Positions 1 to 9,235 of a stretch of DNA of 64,000 bases are shown here, piece by piece; the stretch's first letter is position 1; each line of letters starts with the position of its first letter. The notes under the pieces are model-generated. The model saw only the letters and a list, made by a program, of their open reading frames with translations, searched no databases and was not told the DNA's origin. The translations under genes and the position numbers were made by a program. The stretch is from Pseudomonadota bacterium. GTDB lineage: Bacteria; Pseudomonadota; Alphaproteobacteria; Sphingomonadales; Sphingomonadaceae. The stretch is taken from NCBI GenBank assembly GCA_023416515.1, contig JAEZHP010000183.1, positions 6,214-70,213 of the forward strand, in the 5' to 3' direction.

Positions 1-1250
1 TCCGCCAGACCCGCCAGGCCATCCGCAAGGCCAAGCGAGTCAACCCTAAGGCTCGCGTCATCGTCACCGGCTGCGCCGCGCAGGTGGAGCCCGATACCTT
101 CGCCGCGATGCCAGAGGTGAGCCGCGTGCTGGGCAACCGCGAGAAGTTCGCCGCTTCCTCGTTCCACTTCCAACCCGGCTTGGCTGAGCCTGTCGGAGCC
201 CCCTCCTTCCTCTCCGCAGAATGCCAAGGAGAAGGAAATGGCCTTCGACAGGCTCAGGCAAGCCGTGATTGGGGCGTCACGGAGAAGGTCCGCGTTTCCG
301 ACATAATGGCCGTCACCGAGACCGCCCCTCACCTCGTCTCCGGCTTCGCCGAACACGCCCGGGGATTCATCGAGGTGCAGAATGGCTGCGACCACCGCTG
401 CACATTCTGCATCATCCCCTATGGCCGCGGGAACAGCCGCTCGGTTCCGGCAGGGCTGCTCGTCGACCGGGTCAAGGCGCTCGTCGACGAAGGCTATCGT
501 GAAATCGTCCTGACCGGCGTCGACGTGACCAGCTACGGGCCCGATTTGCCCGGCGCTCCGTCGCTGGGGCTGCTCGTCGAACGGATCCTTCGCCACGTCC
601 CAGCGCTCGAGCGCCTGCGCTTGTCCTCGCTCGACTGCATCGAGATGGACGACCGCCTGTTCGACCTTGTCACGGGCGAGCCCCGAATGATGCCGCACCT
701 GCATCTGTCGCTTCAGGCCGGCGACGACATGATCCTCAAGCGCATGAAACGCCGCCATAGCCGCGCCGACGCCGTCGCGCTGGTCGAGCGGCTGAAGGCT
801 CGTCGACCGGACATCGCGATCGGTGCGGACATCATCGCCGGCTTCCCGACGGAAACGGACGAGATGGCCGCCAACAGCCTCGCGCTCGTCGACGATTGTG
901 ACATCGTCATGGGCCATATCTTCCCTTATTCGGCCAAGCGCGGCACCCCAGCTGCTCGGATGCCTCAGGTGGGCGCGGCGGCGGTCAAGGAACGGGCGCG
1001 GCGCCTTCGCGAGGCGAGCGCGCGTCGCAAGGTGGGCTGGCTTCAGGCCATGGTGGGAACGAGGCAGCGCGTGCTTGTTGAACGGGGCGAACGCGGCCAC
1101 GCCGAGAATTTCGCACCGGTACGCTTCTCTCATTCGGGCGGGAGCGGGAAGCGCCTGGCCCCTCGCTTGCGCGGGAACGACATTGGAAAGGTAGTGACGG
1201 TCTTGATCAGCGGAACGGACGGAAGCCAGCTCGTGGGGGTGCCGGAATGA
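1..1250 (+). CDS. mtaB: tRNA t6A37 methylthiotransferase MtaB (5' partial)
   Basis: Radical-SAM enzyme expected to convert t6A37 to ms2t6A37 in tRNAs reading ANN codons. The reading frame is open from base 3, so the N-terminus lies outside the window. The visible part keeps the last conserved cysteine of the N-terminal methylthiotransferase domain (VTGCAAQ), the radical-SAM cluster motif CDHRCTFC and a C-terminal TRAM-like segment (VLVERGERGHAENF). Between the two domains sits about 40 residues of low-complexity sequence (roughly bases 165-285) that I do not expect in the family; it is translated from a palindromic repeat. About 415 codons are visible and some 60 N-terminal residues are missing, so the whole protein would be longer than the usual 400-430 residues. 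The stop overlaps the ftsY start by 4 bases. MiaB is the main alternative, but the ftsY neighbourhood favours MtaB. Confidence 0.88.
   Translation, partial: RQTRQAIRKAKRVNPKARVIVTGCAAQVEPDTFAAMPEVSRVLGNREKFAASSFHFQPGLAEPVGAPSFLSAECQGEGNGLRQAQASRDWGVTEKVRVSDIMAVTETAPHLVSGFAEHARGFIEVQNGCDHRCTFCIIPYGRGNSRSVPAGLLVDRVKALVDEGYREIVLTGVDVTSYGPDLPGAPSLGLLVERILRHVPALERLRLSSLDCIEMDDRLFDLVTGEPRMMPHLHLSLQAGDDMILKRMKRRHSRADAVALVERLKARRPDIAIGADIIAGFPTETDEMAANSLALVDDCDIVMGHIFPYSAKRGTPAARMPQVGAAAVKERARRLREASARRKVGWLQAMVGTRQRVLVERGERGHAENFAPVRFSHSGGSGKRLAPRLRGNDIGKVVTVLISGTDGSQLVGVPE
177..264. repeat. REP-like imperfect palindrome inside mtaB
   Basis: The arms at 177-200 and 241-264 are reverse complements at 21 of 24 positions; the shared core is CTGAGCCTGTCG / CGACAGGCTCAG. 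The 40-base centre is itself weakly symmetric (pyrimidine-rich left, purine-rich right). The core resembles short palindromic repeats that I associate with sphingomonad intergenic DNA. Here the repeat is translated in frame within the linker between the N-terminal and radical-SAM domains of mtaB. Confidence 0.8.
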
Positions 1251-2179
1251 CCGACACCTCCTGGGCGGAGAAGATGCGGGCCGGGTTCCGGCGCACCTCG
1301 GACCGGTTCGGCGACAATCTCACGGGCCTGTTCAACAAGGCCGCGCTCGACGAGCAATCGCTGGACGAGATCGAGGAGGCGCTGATCGCGTCCGACCTTG
1401 GCCCCTCCACCGCTGCCAAGATCCGCGACCGCCTCGCCGCCGAGCGGTTCGAGCGCGGGGTCACCGAGGCCGAGGTCCGCCGGGTCGTCGCCCAGGAGCT
1501 GGAGAAGATCCTGGCGCCGGTCGCCGAGCCGCTGGAGATCGACGCCTTCCCGCGTCCGCAGGTCATCCTGGTCGTCGGGGTCAACGGTTCGGGCAAGACG
1601 ACGACCATCGCCAAGCTCGCCAACCAATTCCTCGACCAGGACTACTCGGTGCTGCTCGCCGCCGGCGATACCTTCCGCGCCGCGGCCATCGAGCAATTGA
1701 AGATCTGGGCCGATCGAATCGGAGTTCCGATCATCACCGGCCCCGAAGGCGGCGACAGCTCGGCGATCGTGTTCGACGGGGTGAAGAAAGCGACGGAAGA
1801 AGGCATCGACGTGCTCATCGTCGACACCGCCGGCCGCCTCCAGAACAAGCGCCACCTGATGGACGAGCTCGCCAAGATCCGGAAGGTTCTCGGCCGCCTC
1901 AATCCCGCGGCCCCGCACGACGTCGTTCTCGTCCTCGACGCGACGACGGGCCAGAATGCGCTGGCGCAGATCGACGTGTTCCGCGAAGTGGCCGGAGTGA
2001 CCGGCCTCATCATGACCAAGCTGGACGGCACCGCCCGCGGCGGAGTGATGGTCGCGGCGGCCGACAAATATGGCATGCCCATCCACGCCATCGGCATTGG
2101 TGAAGGCATGAACGACTTGCGTCCGTTCGATCCCAAAGAGGTCGCGGACGCCATTGCCGGAATTGGGGGAACAGCTTGA
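1247..2179 (+). CDS. ftsY: Signal recognition particle receptor FtsY
   Basis: SRP-receptor GTPase that docks ribosome-nascent chain complexes at the inner membrane. The 310-residue protein shows a short N domain followed by the complete G domain: P-loop GVNGSGKTTT, the insertion-box region DTFRAAAIEQL, DTAGRL (G3) and TKLDGTARGG (G4 and following). It lacks the long acidic A domain of the E. coli protein, as is common in alphaproteobacteria. The ATG overlaps the mtaB stop (ATGA), so the two are probably translationally coupled. The yciB start overlaps the ftsY stop in the same way. Confidence 0.97.
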   Translation: MTDTSWAEKMRAGFRRTSDRFGDNLTGLFNKAALDEQSLDEIEEALIASDLGPSTAAKIRDRLAAERFERGVTEAEVRRVVAQELEKILAPVAEPLEIDAFPRPQVILVVGVNGSGKTTTIAKLANQFLDQDYSVLLAAGDTFRAAAIEQLKIWADRIGVPIITGPEGGDSSAIVFDGVKKATEEGIDVLIVDTAGRLQNKRHLMDELAKIRKVLGRLNPAAPHDVVLVLDATTGQNALAQIDVFREVAGVTGLIMTKLDGTARGGVMVAAADKYGMPIHAIGIGEGMNDLRPFDPKEVADAIAGIGGTA

Positions 2180-2808
2180 CCGACACCATCGCAACCAAGC
2201 CGCGCTCGCCCAGCGCCGGCGCCAAGCTGCTGATCGACCTCGGGCCTTTGCTCGTCTTCTTCCTCGCCAACGGCTTCGCCCCCGTCGCTAAGGAAGTGAA
2301 GATCTTCTACGCGACCGGCGCCTTCATGGTGGCGATGTTCGCAGCGATGATTTTCTCGCAGATCCGCTACAGGCACATCTCGCCGCTCCTGCTCTTTTCC
2401 GGAGCAATGGTGCTCGTGCTCGGCGGCATCACCATCTATTTGCATGACGAAACCTTCATCAAGGTGAAGCCGACCATCTATTATCTGCTCGTCGCGGGGC
2501 TCCTCACCTTCGGCCTCGTCACCGGCCGCAACCTCCTCAAGATGGTTCTGGAGTCGGTCTATCCGGGCCTCTCCGAGCGCGGCTGGAAGCTGCTCACGCG
2601 CAACTGGATCGGCTATTTCCTGGTCATGGCGGTGATCAACGAAGCCGTGTGGCGGACCCAAAGCACCGACTTCTGGATCGGCTTCAAGCTGTGGTTCTTC
2701 CTTCCGGCGACATTCCTCTTCGCTCTCGCCAACGTCCCGATGCTGATGCGTCACGGGCTCGAGGCAGGCGAGGCCAAGGAAGACCCGCCGGTCCCGCCGA
2801 CTCAGTGA
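2176..2808 (+). CDS. yciB: Inner-membrane septation protein A family (YciB/IspZ)
   Basis: Polytopic inner-membrane protein of the YciB/intracellular septation A family, linked in other bacteria to cell-envelope synthesis and division. It has about five hydrophobic helices, starting with [17 protein letters not shown], and a conserved C-terminal half (NEAVWR...[12 protein letters not shown]). The proposed start is a TTG at 2176 that overlaps the ftsY stop by 4 bases (TTGA), with GGGGGAACA just upstream. At 210 residues the length is normal. The hydrophilic, proline-rich tail ends 11 bases before the next start. Confidence 0.9.
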   Translation: MTDTIATKPRSPSAGAKLLIDLGPLLVFFLANGFAPVAKEVKIFYATGAFMVAMFAAMIFSQIRYRHISPLLLFSGAMVLVLGGITIYLHDETFIKVKPTIYYLLVAGLLTFGLVTGRNLLKMVLESVYPGLSERGWKLLTRNWIGYFLVMAVINEAVWRTQSTDFWIGFKLWFFLPATFLFALANVPMLMRHGLEAGEAKEDPPVPPTQ

Positions 2809-2819
2809 GGCCCGCCGCC

Positions 2820-3752
2820 ATGGACAACGTGCTCTCGATCCGCGGCCTCACCAAGACCTACAAGTCGGGTACGGCCGCTCTCAAGCCGGTCGACCTGGAG
2901 ATCCGGCGCGGCGAGATCTTCGCCCTGCTCGGCCCCAACGGCGCCGGCAAGACGACCCTGATCAGCATCGTCTGCGGCCTGGTTAATCCCTCGGGCGGCA
3001 CTGTGACCATCGATGGCCACGACATTATCCGCGACTATCGCGCCGCGCGCACCAAGATCGGCCTTGTGCCTCAGGAGCTCCACACCGACGCGTTCGAGCC
3101 CGTATGGTCCACCGTGTCGTTCAGCCGCGGCCTGTTCGGGCGGCCTCGGGACGATGCCCATATCGAGAAAGTGCTCCGCGACCTGTCGCTGTGGGACAAG
3201 CGCAAGACGATCATGAAGGAGCTGTCCGGCGGCATGAAGCGCCGGGTGATGATCGCCAAGGCACTCGCCCACGAGCCCGAGATCCTGTTCCTCGACGAGC
3301 CCACCGCGGGAGTCGACGTCGAGCTTCGCCGCGATATGTGGAACCTGGTGCGCCAGCTTCGCGAGAGCGGAGTCACCATCATCCTCACCACCCATTATAT
3401 CGAGGAAGCCGAGGAGATGGCCGACCGGGTGGGGGTGATCAACAAGGGCGAGCTGATCCTTGTCGAGGAGAAGGAGGCGCTGATGCGCAAGCTCGGCAAG
3501 AAGGAGCTGACGCTCCAGCTCTCCGAGCCGCTCGCCGCCGTTCCGGCCGAGCTCGCCGAGTGGGACCTCACGCTCAACGGCGACGGCACCGAGCTTCACT
3601 ATGTCTTCGATCCCAAGGGCGAGCGGACCGGCATACCCTCGCTGCTGACGGCGATGCGAGACTCCGGAATTCAGTTCAAGGACCTCAACACCCACCAGAG
3701 CTCTCTCGAAGAGATCTTCGTCAGCCTGGTCACCGAACGGAGGGCCTCATGA
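2820..3752 (+). CDS. ABC transporter ATP-binding protein
   Basis: Nucleotide-binding subunit of an ABC-2 exporter (NodI/YadG/CcmA-like). It shows Walker [10 protein letters not shown], signature LSGGMKRRV, Walker [13 protein letters not shown] and switch histidine TTHYIEEAE. The extra ~80 residues after the ATPase core (from about residue 230) are typical of drug, polysaccharide or lipid exporters of this class. The start chosen is the ATG at 2820, because the sequence before it in the same frame is shadow of yciB; the protein is then 310 residues. The stop overlaps the permease start (ATGA). The substrate cannot be told. Confidence 0.93.
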   Translation: MDNVLSIRGLTKTYKSGTAALKPVDLEIRRGEIFALLGPNGAGKTTLISIVCGLVNPSGGTVTIDGHDIIRDYRAARTKIGLVPQELHTDAFEPVWSTVSFSRGLFGRPRDDAHIEKVLRDLSLWDKRKTIMKELSGGMKRRVMIAKALAHEPEILFLDEPTAGVDVELRRDMWNLVRQLRESGVTIILTTHYIEEAEEMADRVGVINKGELILVEEKEALMRKLGKKELTLQLSEPLAAVPAELAEWDLTLNGDGTELHYVFDPKGERTGIPSLLTAMRDSGIQFKDLNTHQSSLEEIFVSLVTERRAS

Positions 3753-4525
3753 GCGTCGGCGCGTTCAACCATCGCGGCGTCCTCGCGGTCTACCGTTTCG
3801 AGATGCACCGCTTCGCCCGCACCTTGTGGACCGGCCTCGCGGTCCCGGTGATCACCACTTCGCTCTACTTCGTGGTGTTCGGAGCAGCGATCGGCAGTCG
3901 GATGACCGAGATCAACGGCATTCCCTATGGCAGCTTCATCGTTCCGGGCCTGATGATGCTGTCCTTGTTCACCGAGAGCATCTTCAACGCGAGCTTCGGG
4001 ATCCACATGCCGCGCTTCACCGGCACGATCTACGAATTGCTGTCGGCGCCGATGTCGGCGCTCGAGACGGTGCTCGGCTACGTCGGCGCTGCGGCGACCA
4101 AGGCGACCATCGTTGCCCTGGTGATCCTCGCCACCGCCAACCTGTTCGTCGACGTCCATGTCGAGCATCCGTTCCTGATGCTCGGCTATCTGTTGCTGGT
4201 CGCCGCGACCTTCTGCCTGTTCGGCTTCATCGTCGGCATCTGGGCCAAGGGGTTCGAGCAGCTTCAGGTCATCCCGCTGCTGGTGGTCACTCCCCTCACC
4301 TTCCTCGGCGGCGCCTTCTACTCGATCGACATGCTTGCCGAGCCGTGGCGGACGATCACCCTGTTCAATCCGGTCGTCTATCTGATCAACGGCTTCCGCT
4401 GGACTTTCTTCGGCACCGCTGACGTGCCGGTCGGCTACGCGCTCGGCGCGACCTTCGCCTTCTTCCTCGCCTGCCTTGCGGTCATCGCCTGGATCTTTCG
4501 CACCGGCTACCGGCTCAAGGCCTGA
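3749..4525 (+). CDS. ABC-2 type transporter permease
   Basis: Membrane partner of the preceding ATPase, with six predicted helices over 258 residues and the typical ABC-2 C-terminal block ([20 protein letters not shown], then [13 protein letters not shown]). It is similar in plan to NodJ/YadH permeases. The start overlaps the ATPase stop by 4 bases, so the two are made together as a two-gene exporter. A symmetric hairpin follows directly. The substrate is unknown. Confidence 0.93.
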   Translation: MSVGAFNHRGVLAVYRFEMHRFARTLWTGLAVPVITTSLYFVVFGAAIGSRMTEINGIPYGSFIVPGLMMLSLFTESIFNASFGIHMPRFTGTIYELLSAPMSALETVLGYVGAAATKATIVALVILATANLFVDVHVEHPFLMLGYLLLVAATFCLFGFIVGIWAKGFEQLQVIPLLVVTPLTFLGGAFYSIDMLAEPWRTITLFNPVVYLINGFRWTFFGTADVPVGYALGATFAFFLACLAVIAWIFRTGYRLKA

Positions 4526-4527
4526 AT

Positions 4528-4559
4528 AGCTCCTCCCCGAGCGAGCTTGGGGAGGAGCT
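4528..4559. terminator. Bidirectional hairpin terminator
   Basis: A perfect 11-base stem (AGCTCCTCCCC / GGGGAGGAGCT) with a 10-base loop lies between the convergent ABC permease and sodB genes. There is no long T run, so efficiency is uncertain, but position and symmetry suit a terminator serving both strands. Confidence 0.7.
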
Positions 4560-4565
4560 TGGACC

Positions 4566-5192
4566 TCAGCCTTCCTGATCGGCGCGGCTGATGCCGTTGC
4601 CGTCGAGATTCTGTGCGACGAAGTCCCAGTTGACGATGTTGCCGAGCACCTTCTCGGCGAAGTCTGCGCGGACGTTGCGGTAGTCGATGTAATAAGCGTG
4701 CTCCCACACATCGAGCGTGAGCAGCGGCTTCATGCCATCATAAGCGACCGGGCTGTCGGCATCGTGGAGCGAGGTGATCTTGAGCGCTCCGCCATCGAGC
4801 ACCAGCCACGCCCAACCGTTGGAGAAGTGGCCGATAGCCTCCTTCTTGAGCTCGGCGAGAAGGTTGTCGGTCGAGCCGTAAGCCTGGTCGATCAGCTCGG
4901 CCAGCCGGCCGGTCGGGCGCTGGCCCTGCGCGGGCGCGAGGCACTGCCAGTAGAAGCTGTGGTTCCAGATCTGCGCGGACTGGTTGAACAGGGTCTTCTC
5001 GCCCTGGCTCTTGGCCTGGGTGATCAGCCGGCTGAGCGGAAGCGAGCCCAGGCCCTTCTCCTCGACCAGGCTGTTGGTCTTGTCGACATAGGCCTTGTGA
5101 TGCTTGCCGTGGTGATATTCGAGAGTCTCGGCCGACATGAACTCGCCGAGCGCGTCCTTGGCATAAGGGAGTTCGGGCAAAGTGTAGGGCAT
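4566..5192 (-). CDS. sodB: Superoxide dismutase (Fe/Mn family)
   Basis: Converts superoxide to hydrogen peroxide and oxygen, probably in the cytoplasm (no signal peptide is seen). The 208-residue protein has the family's metal ligands in context: the histidines of EYHHGKHHKAYV, the histidine of IWNHSFYW, and DVWEHAYYIDY. Residues such as QSAQIWNHSFYW and AWLVL look more like the iron type than the manganese type. A good AGGAGG ribosome-binding site precedes the ATG. The gene appears to stand alone and faces the ABC exporter across a hairpin. Confidence 0.95.
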   Translation of the reverse strand: MPYTLPELPYAKDALGEFMSAETLEYHHGKHHKAYVDKTNSLVEEKGLGSLPLSRLITQAKSQGEKTLFNQSAQIWNHSFYWQCLAPAQGQRPTGRLAELIDQAYGSTDNLLAELKKEAIGHFSNGWAWLVLDGGALKITSLHDADSPVAYDGMKPLLTLDVWEHAYYIDYRNVRADFAEKVLGNIVNWDFVAQNLDGNGISRADQEG

Positions 5193-5260
5193 GATGTCCT
5201 CCTGAGGCTGCGGTTTGCGGCCTCGCTACTCCAGCGCCGGAGGAACGGCACGCCCTTTTT

Positions 5261-5833
5261 TCAGCTCGACTGACTCACACCCGCCGGCACGACCCGGAAG
5301 CGCTGCAGGTCCTCCCGCGGCGCCGCCCAATGCGGATCCAGCTCGCTTGCCCGGCGATAGTCGTAATAAGCGGAGCGCACGTCGCCCAGCAGCTCATAGG
5401 CCACGGCCCGGCCGTAATGGGCCATTGCCGGACGCCGGGTATGATGGTCGATCGCCTGGCTGAACATGGTCACGGCTTCGCTTCTCCGGTCGCGGCGGAG
5501 CAGCGCCGAGCCGCGGTTGAGATAGGCTTCCGGCTCGTTCGGATCGCGCCTCAGCGCTTCGTCGAAGTCGGCGATCGCGTCGTCGACATTGCCCCGGCGC
5601 AAACGAAGGATGCCGCGGTTCACATAGGTCGCGATGATGTGGCTCGGCTCGGTCGCCTCGCCGCGCAATGCAGCATCGCAATGGCGCATGTCCTGCGGAG
5701 CCGGCAACATCGGCGATTCCGCGGCGAGATAGCACATCCGTGCCGAACTGGAGCCGAGGACGGTTACGCCGGCAATCGCGGGAAACGGAACGACGGCGAA
5801 GGCGGCGGCAATAAGAACATGATGCTTGGCCAT
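5261..5833 (-). CDS. Secreted tetratricopeptide-repeat protein
   Basis: A 190-residue protein with an N-terminal signal peptide (MAKHHVLIAAAFAVVPFPA) and about three TPR units between residues 70 and 175, e.g. ATYVNRGILRLRRGNVDDAI and EAYLNRGSALLRRDRRSEAV. It is presumably periplasmic and mediates protein contacts; no partner is evident. The ATG at 5833 was chosen for its signal peptide and the AAGGAG upstream; the frame is open further upstream but without a convincing start. The gene lies divergently from glcB. Proteins of this type are common and poorly characterised in sphingomonads. Confidence 0.78.
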   Translation of the reverse strand: MAKHHVLIAAAFAVVPFPAIAGVTVLGSSSARMCYLAAESPMLPAPQDMRHCDAALRGEATEPSHIIATYVNRGILRLRRGNVDDAIADFDEALRRDPNEPEAYLNRGSALLRRDRRSEAVTMFSQAIDHHTRRPAMAHYGRAVAYELLGDVRSAYYDYRRASELDPHWAAPREDLQRFRVVPAGVSQSS

Positions 5834-5984
5834 GATCGCTCTCCTTCTCGAAGGAGCCCACCGTGACGGACCATAGCACTTTTCGGGCCTCCGCCCAACC
5901 GGGCTAAGGCGGGGACAGGGCGCGCTTGATGCGCCTGGGCGGGTCCCGCATAGCGCCGGTTCACATGCCGGCAGGAGACAGGAT

Positions 5985-8114
5985 TTGGCGCAGATTGTCC
6001 CGGGTCTCGAGGTCGATCCGATCCTGCTCGAATTCGTCGATGAGGCGCTTCCGGGAAGCGGAGTGGATCGGGACGCTTTCTGGGCCGGCGCGGCTGAACT
6101 GCTTCGGGAGCTGACGCCCGAGAATAGCCGCCTCCTGGCCCGCCGCGACGAGCTCCAGGCGCGGATCGACGAGCGCAACGAGGCGCTTCAGGGCCGAGTC
6201 CCGTCCCCGGCCGAGGAAGAAGGTTTTCTGCGCGACATCGGCTATCTCGCAGCCGCGCCGGCGCCGTTCACGATCGGCACTGCACAGGTCGACCCCGAGA
6301 TCGCCGATATCGCCGGGCCCCAGCTCGTCGTGCCGGCGAGCAACGCACGATACGCGCTCAATGCTCTCAACGCCCGTTGGGGAAGCCTGTACGACGCTCT
6401 CTACGGCACTGACGCCCTCGGCGAGCCTCCGGCGGACGGAAGCTACGACGCCGAGCGCGGCCAACACGTGATCTCGGCGGGGCGCGCCCTGCTCGACGAC
6501 ATCGCGCCGCTCGCCGCCGCCAGCCACGCCGACGTCTTCGCCTACCGCATAGAGGGCGGCGCCTTGGTAAGCGACCTCGGTCCGCTCCGCGATCCATCGC
6601 TATTCGTCGGTTGGCGCGGCCAAGGGGATGCACCCTCGGCGCTGCTCCTTCGCCACCACGACCTCTACGTCGAGATCGTCATCGACCGCGAGGCCCCCAT
6701 CGGAAGCCAGGACAAGGCCGGCGTCGCCGACATCCTGCTCGAGAGCGCAGTCACCACGATCATGGATTGCGAGGACAGCGTCGCGGCAGTGGATGCCGAG
6801 GACAAGGTCGCAGTCTACCGGAACCTGCTGGGCCTTATGAAAGGCACCCTTACGGCGCGCTTCGCAAAGGGCAGCGGAATCGTCGAGCGATCGGCCGCCG
6901 CCGACCGAAGCTACAAGGCGCCGGGCGGAGGCCTGCTGACGGTCAAGGGCCGTGCGCTGATGTTCATTCGCAATGTCGGCCACCTGATGACCAACCCGAT
7001 GATCAGGATCGATGGAGCGGACGCATTCGAGGGCCTGTCTGATGCCCTCTTCACCGCGCTCATCGCTCTCCACGATATTCGCAGCGCCCGCGCAAACAGC
7101 GCGGCGGGATCGATCTACATCGTCAAGCCGAAGATGCACGGACCCGAGGAAGCCGGCTTCGCGGACCGGCTTTTCGGCCGGGTCGAGGACCTGCTCGGGC
7201 TGCCGCGCCACACAATCAAGATCGGCGTTATGGACGAGGAACGGCGCACCTCGGTCAATCTCGCCGCCTGCATCCATGCGGTGAAGGATCGTATCGTCTT
7301 CATCAATACCGGCTTCCTCGACCGCACAGGAGACGAGATCCACACGTCGATGCGCTTGGGACCGATGATCCGCAAAAGCGCGATGAAGGGGAGCACCTGG
7401 CTGGCGGCCTATGAAAACAACAATGTCGACGTCGGCCTTGCCTGCGGCTTCGAAGGCCGCGCCCAGATTGGCAAGGGCATGTGGGCGATGCCCGACCGGA
7501 TGGCCGAAATGATGGCTGCCAAGATCGCCCATCCGCAAGCCGGCGCGGATACCGCCTGGGTCCCCTCCCCGACCGCGGCGACTCTCCATGCGCTCCACTA
7601 TCACCGGGTGAATGTGGCGGAGCGCCAGCGCGAGATCGCGAAGCGCGCGCCTGCCAAGCCTGCCGATATGCTGGCGATCCCGGTTGCGGAGGGGGCGAAC
7701 TGGACCGCGCAGGAGATCGGCGAGGAGCTCGACAACAACGTCCAGGGCATTTTGGGCTATGTCGTGCGCTGGATCGACCAGGGCGTCGGGTGCTCGAAGG
7801 TGCCCGACATCCACGGCGTCGGCCTGATGGAGGATCGGGCGACCTGCCGAATCTCAAGCCAGCATCTCGCCAACTGGCTTCACCATGGCATCGTCACGTT
7901 GGAACAGGTCGATGAGGCGTTGCTTCGGATGGCGGCGATGGTCGACCGTCAGAATGCGGGCGATCCGTCCTATCGCCCCATGGCGCAGGATCCCCATGCA
8001 AACCTCGCCTTCCAGGCCGCGCGGGCGCTGATCGTCGAGGGCGAGGCGCAGCCGTCCGGTTACACCGAGCCAGTGCTTCACGCGCACCGGCTGCGGCTCA
8101 AGTCGAAGCTCTGA
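5985..8114 (+). CDS. glcB: Malate synthase G
   Basis: Condenses glyoxylate and acetyl-CoA to malate. At 709 residues it matches the long monomeric G form rather than the ~530-residue A form. Conserved features visible include the acidic active-site block [15 protein letters not shown], the family segment [20 protein letters not shown] and [12 protein letters not shown] near the C-terminus. The start is a TTG at 5985 with AGGAGA nine bases upstream. It is monocistronic here: no isocitrate lyase or glycolate oxidase genes lie nearby. A GC-rich hairpin follows the stop. Confidence 0.96.
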   Translation: MAQIVPGLEVDPILLEFVDEALPGSGVDRDAFWAGAAELLRELTPENSRLLARRDELQARIDERNEALQGRVPSPAEEEGFLRDIGYLAAAPAPFTIGTAQVDPEIADIAGPQLVVPASNARYALNALNARWGSLYDALYGTDALGEPPADGSYDAERGQHVISAGRALLDDIAPLAAASHADVFAYRIEGGALVSDLGPLRDPSLFVGWRGQGDAPSALLLRHHDLYVEIVIDREAPIGSQDKAGVADILLESAVTTIMDCEDSVAAVDAEDKVAVYRNLLGLMKGTLTARFAKGSGIVERSAAADRSYKAPGGGLLTVKGRALMFIRNVGHLMTNPMIRIDGADAFEGLSDALFTALIALHDIRSARANSAAGSIYIVKPKMHGPEEAGFADRLFGRVEDLLGLPRHTIKIGVMDEERRTSVNLAACIHAVKDRIVFINTGFLDRTGDEIHTSMRLGPMIRKSAMKGSTWLAAYENNNVDVGLACGFEGRAQIGKGMWAMPDRMAEMMAAKIAHPQAGADTAWVPSPTAATLHALHYHRVNVAERQREIAKRAPAKPADMLAIPVAEGANWTAQEIGEELDNNVQGILGYVVRWIDQGVGCSKVPDIHGVGLMEDRATCRISSQHLANWLHHGIVTLEQVDEALLRMAAMVDRQNAGDPSYRPMAQDPHANLAFQAARALIVEGEAQPSGYTEPVLHAHRLRLKSKL

Positions 8115-8122
8115 AAAAAGAA

Positions 8123-8143
8123 GGGGCGGCTTTACGCCGCCCC
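8123..8143. terminator. GC-rich hairpin between glcB and the peptide operon
   Basis: Stem GGGGCGGC / GCCGCCCC with loop TTTAC. On the minus strand it is followed by CTTCTTTTTTC, so it is a standard intrinsic terminator for the leftward operon ending at 8303; on the plus strand it can back up glcB termination. From 8144 to 8302 no gene is seen. Confidence 0.75.
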
Positions 8144-8302
8144 CGAGTAGGACCTCAGGACAGAGGTCTTGCCCCTTCCACCCCTTGGCGGCGCTAAGCA
8201 GCTGCCGCGAGGACCGTGGACGTCCTCTTCAAACCGCTTAGTCTCGGCCCCACGCAAAACCTGTCGCTGCCAGCAAAAAATTTTCGCAGCGGCAAAGTTC
8301 GT

Positions 8303-9235
8303 TCAATCCACGGCTGCCGGGCCCCTCTCGATCCAGCTCTTGGCCGCGCGGAGCCGTTGCGCCTCGTGGCCCGCTGTCGCCCCGACGAGATCGCTGGCGC
8401 GCGCCGCTTCCTCGAACATTGCAATGCGGCTGTCGGGATCCGCGAGAAGCGACGCCTTGGCCTGAAGCGCTGCGAAGCGGGTTCGGCCGCTGGGATGGCT
8501 GGCGGCGCAATGCTCGATGAGATCGCGGCCGTTTTCACCGCCGCAATGGGCAGCGATCCGGATCAGGGTCTCGATCGTGGAATTGTTGATGATCCCAGCG
8601 ACTTCGGACCGCTCGAGGTCGAAGCGATATTGATCTCGAAAGTCGGAGGCCGGCGAGACCGCCACGATATTGAGCGACACCGACAGTGCGTCCGGCGGCA
8701 GTTGGCAGTGGACGTCGAGATGCCTTCTGTAGAGCATCACCTTGCCCTCCTCGAGCCGCGAGCGCTCGACGAAACGCAGGTCCACCTTCTCGCCTGGATA
8801 GCCGGTCACCTGCTCATAATCATATTCGTAATAGTCGCTCCAATAGCCGGGCCCGTGATAGCCGACCGTCAGGAACGTGAAATTGTGGTCGTGCGGCAGA
8901 TCGTAGAAGAACGGATCGCGGCCGCTATTCGTCAGCGCACTGTCGCCTTCCGACGGCCAGAAATTGGCGCGCAGTGCGAACGTCGGCTCCCGGTGAAGCA
9001 GCACGACCTGCGCGCTGTACTGGTTGTTCGCGATCTGGCCGGCGCAGCGCTGCTTGAGTTCCTCGATGACGAGATCGCCCAGAAAGCGGCGGTTGTTGGC
9101 AAGCCGCTTCAGCGCGGGACCCCACTCGGCGACGCACTCCTCGTCCTCCGGGTCGAACCGGCCGCTCTTCAGCATCTCGACGAGATCGCCTAGCTCGATC
9201 GAATCCTTGGCATCGGCGTGGATCACGCGAGGCAT
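8303..9235 (-). CDS. Uncharacterised protein with cupin-like histidine motifs
   Basis: I do not recognise a named family. The 310-residue protein has a helical N-terminus, a central beta-rich block and a helical C-terminus. The central block carries PHDHNFTFLTVGYHG, the aromatic run GPGYWSDYYEYDYE and RRHLDVHCQLPP; the spacing of HXH, acidic residues and later histidines resembles a jelly-roll metal site, so a cupin or dioxygenase fold is possible but unproven. It has no signal peptide. The start overlaps the end of the preceding gene by 13 bases, and both follow a short peptide gene, so the three form one operon. The terminator at 8123-8143 lies downstream. Confidence 0.72.
   Translation of the reverse strand: MPRVIHADAKDSIELGDLVEMLKSGRFDPEDEECVAEWGPALKRLANNRRFLGDLVIEELKQRCAGQIANNQYSAQVVLLHREPTFALRANFWPSEGDSALTNSGRDPFFYDLPHDHNFTFLTVGYHGPGYWSDYYEYDYEQVTGYPGEKVDLRFVERSRLEEGKVMLYRRHLDVHCQLPPDALSVSLNIVAVSPASDFRDQYRFDLERSEVAGIINNSTIETLIRIAAHCGGENGRDLIEHCAASHPSGRTRFAALQAKASLLADPDSRIAMFEEAARASDLVGATAGHEAQRLRAAKSWIERGPAAVD

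Noticed and set aside
3671..4711. Long minus-strand open frame opposite the ABC permease
   Set aside because: It is complementary to a clearly coding plus-strand gene and its composition (His/Arg/Asp-rich, no domain) is typical of antisense frames in high-GC DNA.
8265..8291. Inverted repeat CGCTGC/GCAGCG around an A/T-rich loop
   Set aside because: Only six pairs with a 14-base loop; weaker than the terminator at 8123-8143 and not needed.
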